The position numbers were made by a program, and so were the translations under genes. A stretch of 25,179 bases of DNA. Origin: a virus. The first letter of the stretch is position 1, and every line of letters begins with the position of its first letter. Below, in pieces: positions 7,452 through 14,496 of the stretch. A model generated the notes under the pieces. That model was not told where the DNA came from and did not search any database. It saw only the letters and a list, made by a program, of their open reading frames with translations. The stretch spans positions 1-25,179 of the IMG/VR virus record IMGVR_UViG_3300032893_000263; one strand, 5' to 3'.

Positions 7452-8132
7452 GTGCCCGCGCACCTCATCACGCCGCCCGACGGCGAGCCCATCACGCTCG
7501 CGCAGGCGAAAGCTCACCTGCGCGTCGACAACGCCCTCGACGACACCTACATCAACGCGCTCATCACCGCCGCCCGGCAGTATGTCGAAGAGGTGTGCTG
7601 GCGCGGCGTTCTCCTGCAGACGTGGGAGCTCGTGCTGCCGAGCTTCGGCGGGGCTGACCGCTTCGAGCTCGGCGAGCGCTCGCGGCGGCACCTGTTCCTG
7701 CTGCCCGCCGGGTACATGTGGTTCAACGGCGACCGCTCTCAGCGCTTTCGGCCTTTCATTGAGCTCGAGCGCGGGCAGCTCGCCGCCGCGCTCGCGTCCG
7801 ACGCGGTGAAGTACATCGACAACAACGGCGTGCAGCAGACGCTCGACCCCAGCATCTACACGGTCGACGACGTGCACAAGCCGGCCCGGCTCCAGCTCGC
7901 GTATCAGCAGGTCTGGCCCCAGACGCGCGACCAGTGGGACGCCGTGCGGATTCAGTACCAGGTCGGCTGGGCGACGGCGGCCGATGTGCCGATGCCGCTG
8001 ATTCAGGCGATGTTGCTCCTCATCTCGCAGATGTACGAGCACCGCACGCCCGAGGTCGCCGGCGTCATCACCGCGGTGCAGTTCTCCATCGACGCGCTGA
8101 TGAACCCCTACCGCCTGAACGAAGTGGGGTGA
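7452..8132 (+). CDS. Head-tail connector, HK97 gp6-like
   Basis: This 226-aa protein is expected to form the ring directly below the portal. The N terminus carries the family signature PITLAQAKAHLRVD (about residues 14-27), followed by DDTYINALITAARQYVEE, the helical core of gp6-like connectors. The middle has a beta region with YIDNNGVQQTLDPSIYTVD. The C-terminal helix contains PMPLIQAMLLLISQMYEHR, also typical. The central part is longer than in HK97 gp6 (about 110 aa), as in the larger connectors of this superfamily. The start is GTG with GGGAG upstream. The next gene starts 4 nt after the stop, which indicates coupling. Confidence 0.88.
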   Translation: MPAHLITPPDGEPITLAQAKAHLRVDNALDDTYINALITAARQYVEEVCWRGVLLQTWELVLPSFGGADRFELGERSRRHLFLLPAGYMWFNGDRSQRFRPFIELERGQLAAALASDAVKYIDNNGVQQTLDPSIYTVDDVHKPARLQLAYQQVWPQTRDQWDAVRIQYQVGWATAADVPMPLIQAMLLLISQMYEHRTPEVAGVITAVQFSIDALMNPYRLNEVG

Positions 8133-8136
8133 GCCC

Positions 8137-8493
8137 GTGAAGCCGACCACCGGCCAGGGCATCAACCCCGGAGCGATGCGCGAGCAGCTGACGCTGCAGA
8201 AGCGTTCGACACAGCAGGGGCCGTCGGGCGAGCCGCTTCTCCAGTGGACCGTGTTCGCGGTGGTGCGCGCTGAGGTGCTGCGCATGCCCGGCAAGGAGAT
8301 CTTCGCCGCCGCCGAGCGAAACGCACGCGTGCCCACCAGCTTCAAGCTGCGATGGCTCGATGGCGTGCTGCCCGAGATGCGGGCGGTCGACCTGCACCTG
8401 CGGGTCTACAACATCAAGAGCGCCATCGACCCGACGGGGCGGCGGGAAGAACTGCTCGTCACCTGCGAAGAGCTCGTGGAGGAGTCGCCTTGA
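8137..8493 (+). CDS. Head closure / head-tail adaptor protein
   Basis: This 118-aa protein resembles the SPP1 gp16/HK97-type head-tail joining family. The N terminus PGAMREQLTLQKRS is a hallmark strand of these adaptors, followed by TVFAVVRAEVLRMPGKE and, in the last third, LRVYNIKSAIDPTGRREELLVTCEE, the usual closing beta hairpin. Such proteins seal the connector after packaging. The start is GTG, 4 nt after the preceding stop. The stop overlaps the TTG start of the next gene (TTGA). Confidence 0.85.
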   Translation: MKPTTGQGINPGAMREQLTLQKRSTQQGPSGEPLLQWTVFAVVRAEVLRMPGKEIFAAAERNARVPTSFKLRWLDGVLPEMRAVDLHLRVYNIKSAIDPTGRREELLVTCEELVEESP

Positions 8494-8927
8494 GCGCGGA
8501 GATCAAGGTCGACGGCCTGGCGGACCTCGAGCAGCGCCTGCTCGAGCTCGGCGCGGAGATCGGCGTGAAGACGCTCGCCAGCGCCTCGCGCAAGGCAATG
8601 CAGCTCGTCCTCGAGGACGCGAAGAGCCGCGTCCCCATCTGGTCGGCCGCGCTCCGCGAGGCCATCAAGCTGACGGTGAAAAAGCCCCGGGAGGGCGACG
8701 CAGTGGTTGTCGCCGGCCTGTACATCGGCGAGGCCAGCTACGACACGGGCGAGCTCCCGCCGGCGCGGCGGTGGCACTTCATCGAGCTCGGGACGTCGAA
8801 GTACCCGGCGCACCCCTACCTGCGGCCGGCACTCGATGGGCAGGCCTCGAACGTGCTCGACGTCCTTAAGACCGAGCTCGCCGCCGGCATCGACCGCGTC
8901 GTGCGCAAGCGTGGGAGGGGCGGATGA
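8490..8927 (+). CDS. HK97 gp10-like tail joining protein
   Basis: This 145-aa protein is a likely member of the HK97 gp10 family, which connects head completion and tail. The N terminus SAEIKVDGLADLEQRLLELG is characteristic. Helices with KAMQLVLEDAKSRVP follow, and the end carries RRWHFIELGTSKYPAHPYLRPAL, the conserved ExGT-xx-xPAxPFLRPA pattern of the family. I chose TTG 8490 as the start because it overlaps the previous stop as TTGA, has GGAG just upstream, and puts the family motif at the N terminus. A longer frame from 8352 would overlap the adaptor gene by far. The stop overlaps the next ATG. Confidence 0.88.
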   Translation: MSAEIKVDGLADLEQRLLELGAEIGVKTLASASRKAMQLVLEDAKSRVPIWSAALREAIKLTVKKPREGDAVVVAGLYIGEASYDTGELPPARRWHFIELGTSKYPAHPYLRPALDGQASNVLDVLKTELAAGIDRVVRKRGRGG

Positions 8928-9295
8928 GCGTCGGCGACACGGTTTTCACCGCCCTCAGCAACGACGCCACGGTGAGCGGCATCGTGGCCACACGCATCTA
9001 TCCGAACAAGATGCCGCAGGGGCCTCGCCCGGTGAACTTCACCGCCATCGTGTTCCAGGTCATCTCCGACGTGCCGGCGAATGCGCTCACGGGCAGCTCG
9101 ACGAACCGTCTGCGCAACGCGCGGGTGCAGATCGACTGCTACGCGAAGCTATATGACGATGCGCAGACCCTCGCGGACGCCGTCGATGCCGTCGTGACGA
9201 CGACGCTCAACGGCTGGCGCGAGATGTCCCGGGACCTCTATGAGGACGAGCCCGAGCTGCATCGCGTGCAGATGGACGCCCTTATCTGGCTCTGA
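8924..9295 (+). CDS. Tail completion/terminator protein (DUF3168-like)
   Basis: This 123-aa protein fits the family that caps the tail tube at the head side. The opening helix (VGDTVFTALSNDATVSGIVATRIYP) and the segment PRPVNFTAIVFQVISD are typical, as is the later strand NARVQIDCYAKLYDDAQTLADAVDAV, the usual RVQIDCWA-like core. The gene starts in an ATGA overlap with the gp10-like gene, so the three joining genes form a coupled set. A repeated start-linked element begins 6 nt after its stop. Confidence 0.85.
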   Translation: MSVGDTVFTALSNDATVSGIVATRIYPNKMPQGPRPVNFTAIVFQVISDVPANALTGSSTNRLRNARVQIDCYAKLYDDAQTLADAVDAVVTTTLNGWREMSRDLYEDEPELHRVQMDALIWL

Positions 9296-9300
9296 AGAGC

Positions 9301-9332
9301 TGTCCACGGCCGCCCGTAACGTGCCTCGCATC
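9301..9332 (+). promoter_or_regulatory. Repeated YGTCCAC start-linked element, site 4 (tail tube), slot is ATC
   Basis: TGTCCAC is at 9301-9307, the hexamer TAACGT at 9317-9322 (good TANNNT match), and the slot at 9330, 22 nt after TCCAC, reads ATC rather than a start codon. The gene really starts at ATG 9353 with its own GGAGG. The spacing is kept although no start codon is there, which points to transcription start rather than translation. Confidence 0.5.
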
Positions 9333-9352
9333 TCGACGGAGGCACCTGCACG

Positions 9353-9793
9353 ATGACGACGAAGGCGACCAGCACCAAGGGAGTGAAGCTCCAGCGCGGC
9401 GACGGCGGCGGCCCGGAGACGTTCACCACCATCGCAGAGGTCCTCTCGTTCAAGGGCCCCAGTGAGAAGGCGCCCCAGCTCGATGCGACGAGCTTCGACA
9501 GCGTGGCGATGGAGTTCATCGCCGGCCTGCCCGACAACGGAGAGATCACCGCCGAGGTGCAGTACGTCGGAAGCGACGCCCAGCAGCAGGGCCTGCGCAC
9601 GGACCTCCGCAACGGCACGAAGCGGAACTTCAAGCTCGTGCTGAACGACAGCCAGGGCGTGCAGCCGACCACCGTGAGCTTCGCCGCCATCGTCACCCAG
9701 GCCCCCGAGCTCGGCGGCGCGGTGAACCAGGTCATCAAGGGCTCCATCTCGCTCCGCATCAGCGGCCAGGCGACCTGGAGCTACGCGGCGTAA
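9353..9793 (+). CDS. Major tail tube protein
   Basis: This 146-aa protein is the likely tail tube subunit (lambda gpV-like N-domain group). It begins STKGVKLQRGDGGGPETFTT and continues IAEVLSFKGPSEKAPQLDATSFDS, the recognisable pattern of siphovirus tube proteins (a small beta-sandwich with a loop containing D-x-T/S). Later it has GEITAEVQYVG and the closing strand GSISLRISGQATW. Length is close to other short tube proteins without an Ig-like C-terminal domain. The ATG has the strong ACGGAGG ribosome site 12 nt upstream. High expression is expected, consistent with its own promoter-like element. Confidence 0.9.
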   Translation: MTTKATSTKGVKLQRGDGGGPETFTTIAEVLSFKGPSEKAPQLDATSFDSVAMEFIAGLPDNGEITAEVQYVGSDAQQQGLRTDLRNGTKRNFKLVLNDSQGVQPTTVSFAAIVTQAPELGGAVNQVIKGSISLRISGQATWSYAA

Positions 9794-9856
9794 CCGAACG
9801 ATCCCCCAACCCGCCCGGGCGAGCTCGGGCACAGCGCAGCACCAGGAGAAGCGCAC

Positions 9857-10201
9857 ATGGCCCAGCAGATTGGTTCCGGCACCGCCAGCCGCACCCCCAC
9901 CGACTTCACCGCGGGGGCGACCGCGGCCGCGTCCGGCGACTACTTCGCGAACGACGGGCAGACGTTTCTCATCGTGAAGAACGGCGACGCGTCGGACCAC
10001 ACGGTCACCGCGGCGATTCAGGCCAGCGTCGATGGCGTGACGCCGACGGGCGCGGCGCACAACATCGTCGCGGGCCACACCGCCATCCTGGGCCCCTTTC
10101 CCACGGGCATCTACAACGACACGAACGGCCGCGTGCAGCTGAGCTATTCGGCCACGACGTCGATGACCTGCATGGCCGTGAAGTGCCCGCCCGCCGGGTA
10201 A
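9857..10201 (+). CDS. Small beta-rich virion-type protein
   Basis: This 114-aa protein has the look of a small beta-sandwich seen in many phage structural blocks. It shows FLIVKNGDASDHTVTAAI, then GHTAILGPFPTGIYND, then VQLSYSATTSMTCMAVK. That three-part layout (a strand with V-K-N-x, a GPFP-turn, and a final TSMT-x-MAV strand) recurs in phage proteins I know only as hypothetical. There is no signal peptide or membrane segment. It sits between the tube and tail chaperone genes, so it may decorate capsid or tail. The ATG has GGAG about 10 nt upstream (CAGGAGAAGCGCACATG). Confidence 0.78.
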   Translation: MAQQIGSGTASRTPTDFTAGATAAASGDYFANDGQTFLIVKNGDASDHTVTAAIQASVDGVTPTGAAHNIVAGHTAILGPFPTGIYNDTNGRVQLSYSATTSMTCMAVKCPPAG

Positions 10202-10245
10202 GCCCTTCCGCGCTGGCCTGACGCCGGCGCCTCAACGGAGGCAGC

Positions 10246-10674
10246 ATGTCGTTTCTCAGCAAGGAGACCTTGAGAAAGGTGCGTCTCAAGGGCTCCGAGG
10301 TGGTGAAGCTCGAGCGGCTCGAGCTCGAGGTCCGTGTCGTTGTCCCCGGCAGCGCGGACGCGCTCGCCATCGGCGAGGCGAAAGACAAGGGCGGACTGAC
10401 GCAGTCGAAGCTGTTCCCGCTCATCCTCAAGGCCGGGCTGGCGAATCTCGACGGCGACATGCTGGGCGAGGACGCCGTGCGCGAGCTCATCGACGTGCTC
10501 AGCCTCGAGGAGCTCATCACCCTCGTAAAGAAGATCGACGAGCGGCTCCGTGCTGCGGTCCCTCAGACGGCCAGCCCGGAGAAGCCGAGCGAGAGTTCGA
10601 ATACGAGCTCTGCCTCGCCCTCGGCTGGCCCCATCCCGACTATCTCAGGGAGTTCCTCACCGTTCAGCAGCTGA
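10246..10674 (+). CDS. Tail assembly chaperone (gpG-like frame)
   Basis: This 142-aa zero-frame product guides the tape measure during tail assembly. It opens SFLSKETLRKVRLKGSEVV, continues with a helical region around KLFPLILKAGLANLDGDML and has EELITLVKKIDERL before a Ser/Pro-rich tail (last 40 residues). That tail is probably read only by ribosomes that do not shift frame. The ATG has ACGGAGG 5-6 nt upstream. The frame overlaps an open -1 frame that carries a clear gpT-like domain with no start codon, as in the lambda G/GT pair. Confidence 0.85.
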   Translation: MSFLSKETLRKVRLKGSEVVKLERLELEVRVVVPGSADALAIGEAKDKGGLTQSKLFPLILKAGLANLDGDMLGEDAVRELIDVLSLEELITLVKKIDERLRAAVPQTASPEKPSESSNTSSASPSAGPIPTISGSSSPFSS

Positions 10675-10961
10675 ATGGTTGGCGGGAGCACTACCTGCGC
10701 CGGCCGTTCGGCTTCGCCGCGGCCGATGCGCGACACGCCATTCTCTGTTCAGTGATTGCCGCGGTCGGAGGCGGCCAGATCGACCCGTCGAAGTTCATGC
10801 TCGGCGCGCCCCGCGCGACGCCAGAGGTTGAGCCCGAAGACGAGCTCATCGCGTTCCTGAAGAAGAAGCTCCCGCCGGCGCCGACCACGCTGCAGGTGAA
10901 GACCGGCCCCGAGGGCGGCATCAACTTCGAGCAGTCCACGCCCGGCGCGTCCACAGGCTGA
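10575..10961 (+). CDS. Tail assembly chaperone, -1 frame (gpT-like) segment
   Basis: My own reading of the -1 frame gives REFEYELCLALGWPHPDY near 10590, then LREFLTVQQLNGWREHYL, RRPFGFAAADARHAILC and SVIAAVGGGQIDPSKF. This is the tail assembly protein T pattern (W, RRPFG and the D-x-R helix). No ATG or GTG occurs in this frame before 10752, which lies in the middle of the domain. The product should therefore be made by -1 frameshifting from the 10246 gene, giving a fusion 10246-10961. No canonical X_XXY_YYZ heptamer is present. Candidates are AAAGAAG (10527-10533), TCCCT (10559-10563) and CCCG (10575-10578). The left boundary given is approximate. Confidence 0.78.
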   Translation, partial: PGEAEREFEYELCLALGWPHPDYLREFLTVQQLNGWREHYLRRPFGFAAADARHAILCSVIAAVGGGQIDPSKFMLGAPRATPEVEPEDELIAFLKKKLPPAPTTLQVKTGPEGGINFEQSTPGASTG

Positions 10962-10979
10962 GAGAGGCTGAACGACATG
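10933..10979 (+). promoter_or_regulatory. Repeated YGTCCAC start-linked element, site 5 (tape measure), tandem
   Basis: The full site is CGTCCAC at 10948-10954, GAGGCT at 10964-10969 and ATG at 10977, 22 nt after TCCAC. A second half-copy AGTCCAC lies at 10933-10939, 15 nt upstream. Both sit inside the last codons of the chaperone frame. This is the only junction with two copies of the upstream box. The sequence GAGAGG also resembles a ribosome site for the tape measure gene. Confidence 0.45.
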
Positions 10980-13658
10980 GCCGCGCTGGCAGATCTGGTC
11001 GTCGACCTCTCCGTCAACACCGCGGCGCTCAAGTCGGGCCTCGAGGGCGCGACGAGCATGCTGAAGGCCTTCGGCAGCGGCATCTCGTCGATTCAGAAGC
11101 AGATCTCAGAGTTCGGTGAGCTCAAGGGCGTTGAGATCGGCAAGGAGCTCGTCGAGGGCCTCGCCGAGTTCGTGCAGAAGGGCGCGGAAGCGGCCGAGCA
11201 GGCCGGCAAGCTCGCTCAGGCCGCCGGCGTGCCGGTCGAGACGTTCAGCCGGCTCAGCTACGCGGCCAACCTCTCGAACGTCTCGGCGGAGGACTTCGCG
11301 AAGAGCCTCGAGAAGCTCGACAAGAACCTCGGCGCCGCCGGCGCCGGGGCGGTGAAGCAGACGGCGCTCTTTCAGGCCCTCGGCATCGCGGTGAAGGACT
11401 CCAGCGGCGGCGTGCGCGGCGTCGAAGACGTGCTCGGCGACCTGGCCGACAAATTCTCCGGCATGCAGGACGGCGCCTCGAAGACGGCGCTCGCAATGGA
11501 GGTCTTCGGCAAGTCGGGAGCGCAGCTGATTCCGTTCCTGAACGAGGGTCGCGACGGCCTGAGCGAGCTCGAAGCCGAAGCCGACCGGCTGGGCATCACC
11601 ATCAGCGGCAAGACATCGGCCGCAGCGACCGAGTTCGAGGACAACCTGAAGCGCCTCCGCGCCGCCGGCCAGGCCGTCGCAGCGCAGACCGCCGGGCAGC
11701 TCGCGCCCGCACTCACCGAGCTCACGAAGGAGCTGCTCGGCAGCAAGGACGGCGCAGACGCGCTGAAAGAGGCGAGCACCGTGCTTGCCGGCGCCCTGAG
11801 GGTGCTGGTGTCGGCCGGCGTCATCGTCGCCGCGGCCTTCGAGGCCGCCGGCACCGCCATCGGCCGCGCTGCATCCATCGTGGCCGACGCCCTCGAGGGC
11901 AAGTGGAGCCAGGCCATCGGCGAGGCGCTGACCTTCAACCGCGACGTCATGGGGGACATCGGCGACGCCGGCGCGAAGGCCGCGCAGCGGCTCCAGACGG
12001 TCTGGGGTGATGGTGCGAACGGCGTGCAGCTCGCGACCCAGAAGTCGAGCAGCGCGGTGAAGACGAGCGCCGACAGCATTCTGGCGAACTTCCAGCGTCT
12101 CGAGAAGGCGCCGGAGCTCTTCAAGAAGGGCATGGAGGCGCTGCAGAAGGTCCTCGACGACTACGGCAAACAGGCTGCCGAGCTCGCCAGCGGCGGGAAG
12201 GACCCGCTCGCCGAGATTCAGTACCGGCTCGACAAGGGCGACCTGGCGAAGGACCTCGCGAACGTGGGCGACCAGGCCACCGTGATGCGGCAGAAGATCC
12301 TCGACGCGGCCGCCGCCCTCGAGAAGCTCAAGATCGGCAACCTGAAGATCCAGCTCAACTTCGAAGAGAAGCTCGCGTCGAACAAGCTCGACTTCGACGT
12401 CGGACAGCGGACGCAGAACTTCAACAACATCGGCTCAGGTCAGGGCTCCATCTGGGGACAGCAGACCCAGGGCTTTCAGGACTTCAACGACGCCATCACG
12501 AAGTACGCCGCAGCGGTCCGCGAGAAGGCGCAGTGGGAGGAGCAGGCGAAGATCGCAACCGCGAAAGGCGACGTCGAGGCCGCCGAGGGAGCGCAGGAGT
12601 TCGCCCAGCAGGCGCAGTTCGCGGCGGACAAGGCGAACATCGCGGCCACCGCGTTTGAGCAGATGAAGAGCGCCGGCAGCACGTTCGTCGACGGCCTCAA
12701 GGTGCTCGCGAGCAGCTTCACCTCGAAGCTGGGCGATCTCGGGAAGACCATCGACGACGCGATCAAGGGCTTCCAGCAGGGCGGCATTTGGGGCGCGCTC
12801 GCCGCGCTGGTGATGGACCTGCTCTCGATGATGGACGGGTGGAAGACGATTCAGAACATCGCCCAGGGCGCGCTGATGAAAGCCCTGCAGGACATGTCGA
12901 AGGGCCTCAACAGCATCATCTCGGCGCTGCAGCCGGTGATGGGGGCCATCGAGAGCATCGCGTCAGCGGTGCACAGCGTGCTGGGCCCCATCCTTCAGCT
13001 CATCGGAACCATTCTGAAGGGCATCGCCCCGCTCCTGACGGCCCTCGGCGTCTCGCTGCAGGTCATCGGCTCAACGCTCGGGCCGCTGATCCAGATCATC
13101 GGCGGGATTCTCGACCCGCTGTTCAAAGTCCTGGGCGTCACGCTCGAGCCGCTGGTGCTGGTGTTCATGGCCCTGAAGGTCGGGGCCGACTACGTCGCGC
13201 TCGGATTCAATCTGCTCGTCGACTGGGTCGACAAACTGACGGGCCACAACAACGAGGGCGGAGTCACGGACGCGACGAACCAGCTCGTCGCGGACCAGGT
13301 TCAGCTCAGTCAGTTCGTCTCGGACATGCAGAAGGACCCGTGGGGCGCCATCAACGACTTCAACCAGCAGGCCGCTGACGGCCTCAACACGCTCGGTGAA
13401 CAGGCGAACAAGACCTCGACCGCGCTCTCGAAGTTCGGCCAGCAGCTCTCGGACGTGCCCGACGGCTTCAAGCTCGGGCTGCGCACCTACCAGGCCATCG
13501 AGCCCCGGGGCGGTGGCTCAGGGTCGCCCCTCGGCAGCTTCAGCCGCGCGAGCATCAGCATCGACAAGCTGCAGGTCGTCGCGAACAGCGTCACCGACCT
13601 CTACAACGAGCTGGTGAAGGTGCACAAAAAGCACTCCTTCAACAACGGGGGCGGCTGA
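10977..13658 (+). CDS. Tail tape measure protein
   Basis: This 893-aa protein sets tail length and may be ejected with DNA. The N-terminal 250 residues are helical with the pattern LVVDLSVNTAALKSGLEGA and TALAMEVFGKSGAQLIPFL, which is typical of tape measures. Residues about 350-580 are charged coiled coil. Residues about 600-740 form several hydrophobic helices (for example IWGALAALVMDLLSMM, then GPILQLIGTILKGIAPLL, then LEPLVLVFMALKVGADYVAL) that could insert in the host membrane. The last 150 residues are polar with a Gly-rich end. Using the known rule of about 1.5 Angstrom per residue, the tail would be roughly 130 nm. The start ATG matches the repeated element. The next gene begins at the first base after the stop. 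Confidence 0.93.
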   Translation: MAALADLVVDLSVNTAALKSGLEGATSMLKAFGSGISSIQKQISEFGELKGVEIGKELVEGLAEFVQKGAEAAEQAGKLAQAAGVPVETFSRLSYAANLSNVSAEDFAKSLEKLDKNLGAAGAGAVKQTALFQALGIAVKDSSGGVRGVEDVLGDLADKFSGMQDGASKTALAMEVFGKSGAQLIPFLNEGRDGLSELEAEADRLGITISGKTSAAATEFEDNLKRLRAAGQAVAAQTAGQLAPALTELTKELLGSKDGADALKEASTVLAGALRVLVSAGVIVAAAFEAAGTAIGRAASIVADALEGKWSQAIGEALTFNRDVMGDIGDAGAKAAQRLQTVWGDGANGVQLATQKSSSAVKTSADSILANFQRLEKAPELFKKGMEALQKVLDDYGKQAAELASGGKDPLAEIQYRLDKGDLAKDLANVGDQATVMRQKILDAAAALEKLKIGNLKIQLNFEEKLASNKLDFDVGQRTQNFNNIGSGQGSIWGQQTQGFQDFNDAITKYAAAVREKAQWEEQAKIATAKGDVEAAEGAQEFAQQAQFAADKANIAATAFEQMKSAGSTFVDGLKVLASSFTSKLGDLGKTIDDAIKGFQQGGIWGALAALVMDLLSMMDGWKTIQNIAQGALMKALQDMSKGLNSIISALQPVMGAIESIASAVHSVLGPILQLIGTILKGIAPLLTALGVSLQVIGSTLGPLIQIIGGILDPLFKVLGVTLEPLVLVFMALKVGADYVALGFNLLVDWVDKLTGHNNEGGVTDATNQLVADQVQLSQFVSDMQKDPWGAINDFNQQAADGLNTLGEQANKTSTALSKFGQQLSDVPDGFKLGLRTYQAIEPRGGGSGSPLGSFSRASISIDKLQVVANSVTDLYNELVKVHKKHSFNNGGG

Positions 13659-14495
13659 GTGGGCTGGCTCGCCATCATGGGCGTCGACCTCTCGGCCATC
13701 GCCGCGACGGTCCAAGACCCGAAGGGCGACCGCCGCGACATCGGCGAAATCAGCCCGGCGAACGACGGCACGATGCGGGCGACACGCCAGTCGCGGAAGC
13801 ACGACCTGAGCCTGCTGAGCATTCCGCTGAGCAGCTCCGACGCGTACGCGTGGGAGTCCCTCGTCGTCGGCGAGGGGCACTGTTGGAGCTTCGACACGAG
13901 CTTCTACAGCTCGAAGGGCTACGGGCCGACCGTCAACACCGGCTGCACCATCGACAGCTCGATCCCGCCGATGTTCGGAGCCGGTTACGCCATCGTGCCG
14001 GCGACGACCGGCGTCCTCACGTATTCGAGCGCGTTCCTCAACTCGAGCAGCGTGCTCGGCGCATGGACGTTTCTCGTGTGGAAGTACGAGAGCGGCAACT
14101 GGCACCACTACGTGCTCCGCAGCGACGGGGCGAAGTGGAAGGACGGCGTGCGAAACGACGGGCTGTCGACGACGTGGTTCCAGACGAACCTGAACGGCTT
14201 CCGCCTCATCAACACCACCGGCTCCGAGATGGACTTCGACGACGCCGTCGCCCTGCCCTTCAAGGCCTTGGACACCTGGCCGGCCCTCATCTACGCGTAC
14301 CAGCTCGCGAACATCGTCCCATTCTCGTCTCTGCCGTATCTGACCTGCTCAGGCGACCTGGTCCCCGAAGCGGCGACCCGGACCATGATCGGCAAGTGCG
14401 CTGTGGCGAAGGTGCTGCGCGGCAACCCCACGGGCGTCGCCGGCGGAGCCTCGAAGGCCGTGCAACAGCTGCAGGTCGACCTGCAGGAGCGCTGA
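13659..14495 (+). CDS. Tail tip protein of unknown family (distal tail position)
   Basis: This encodes 278 aa; I do not recognise a family. It opens with a short hydrophobic segment (GWLAIMGVDLSAIAATV), then beta-rich sequence with many aromatic residues (CWSFDTSFYSS, then AWTFLVWKYESGNWHHYV). The middle repeats the LamG/lectin-like look seen in phage tip proteins (GVLTYSSAFLNSSSVLGAWTF about residues 121-141). Its place right after the tape measure is where distal tail or hub-adaptor proteins are encoded. The start GTG directly abuts the tape measure TGA. The stop is 1 nt before the next GTG, so all three are likely coupled. Confidence 0.75.
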   Translation: MGWLAIMGVDLSAIAATVQDPKGDRRDIGEISPANDGTMRATRQSRKHDLSLLSIPLSSSDAYAWESLVVGEGHCWSFDTSFYSSKGYGPTVNTGCTIDSSIPPMFGAGYAIVPATTGVLTYSSAFLNSSSVLGAWTFLVWKYESGNWHHYVLRSDGAKWKDGVRNDGLSTTWFQTNLNGFRLINTTGSEMDFDDAVALPFKALDTWPALIYAYQLANIVPFSSLPYLTCSGDLVPEAATRTMIGKCAVAKVLRGNPTGVAGGASKAVQQLQVDLQER

Positions 14496-14496
14496 C

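Noticed and set aside
9813-9830. Possible terminator hairpin after the tail tube gene
   Set aside because: The stem GCCCG/CGGGC is only 5 bp with an 8-nt loop and no T-run; such stems are expected by chance at this GC content.
10550-10831. Third-frame ORF in the chaperone region
   Set aside because: Its product is a run of Arg, Ser and Pro without domain features, while the -1 frame carries the conserved T domain.
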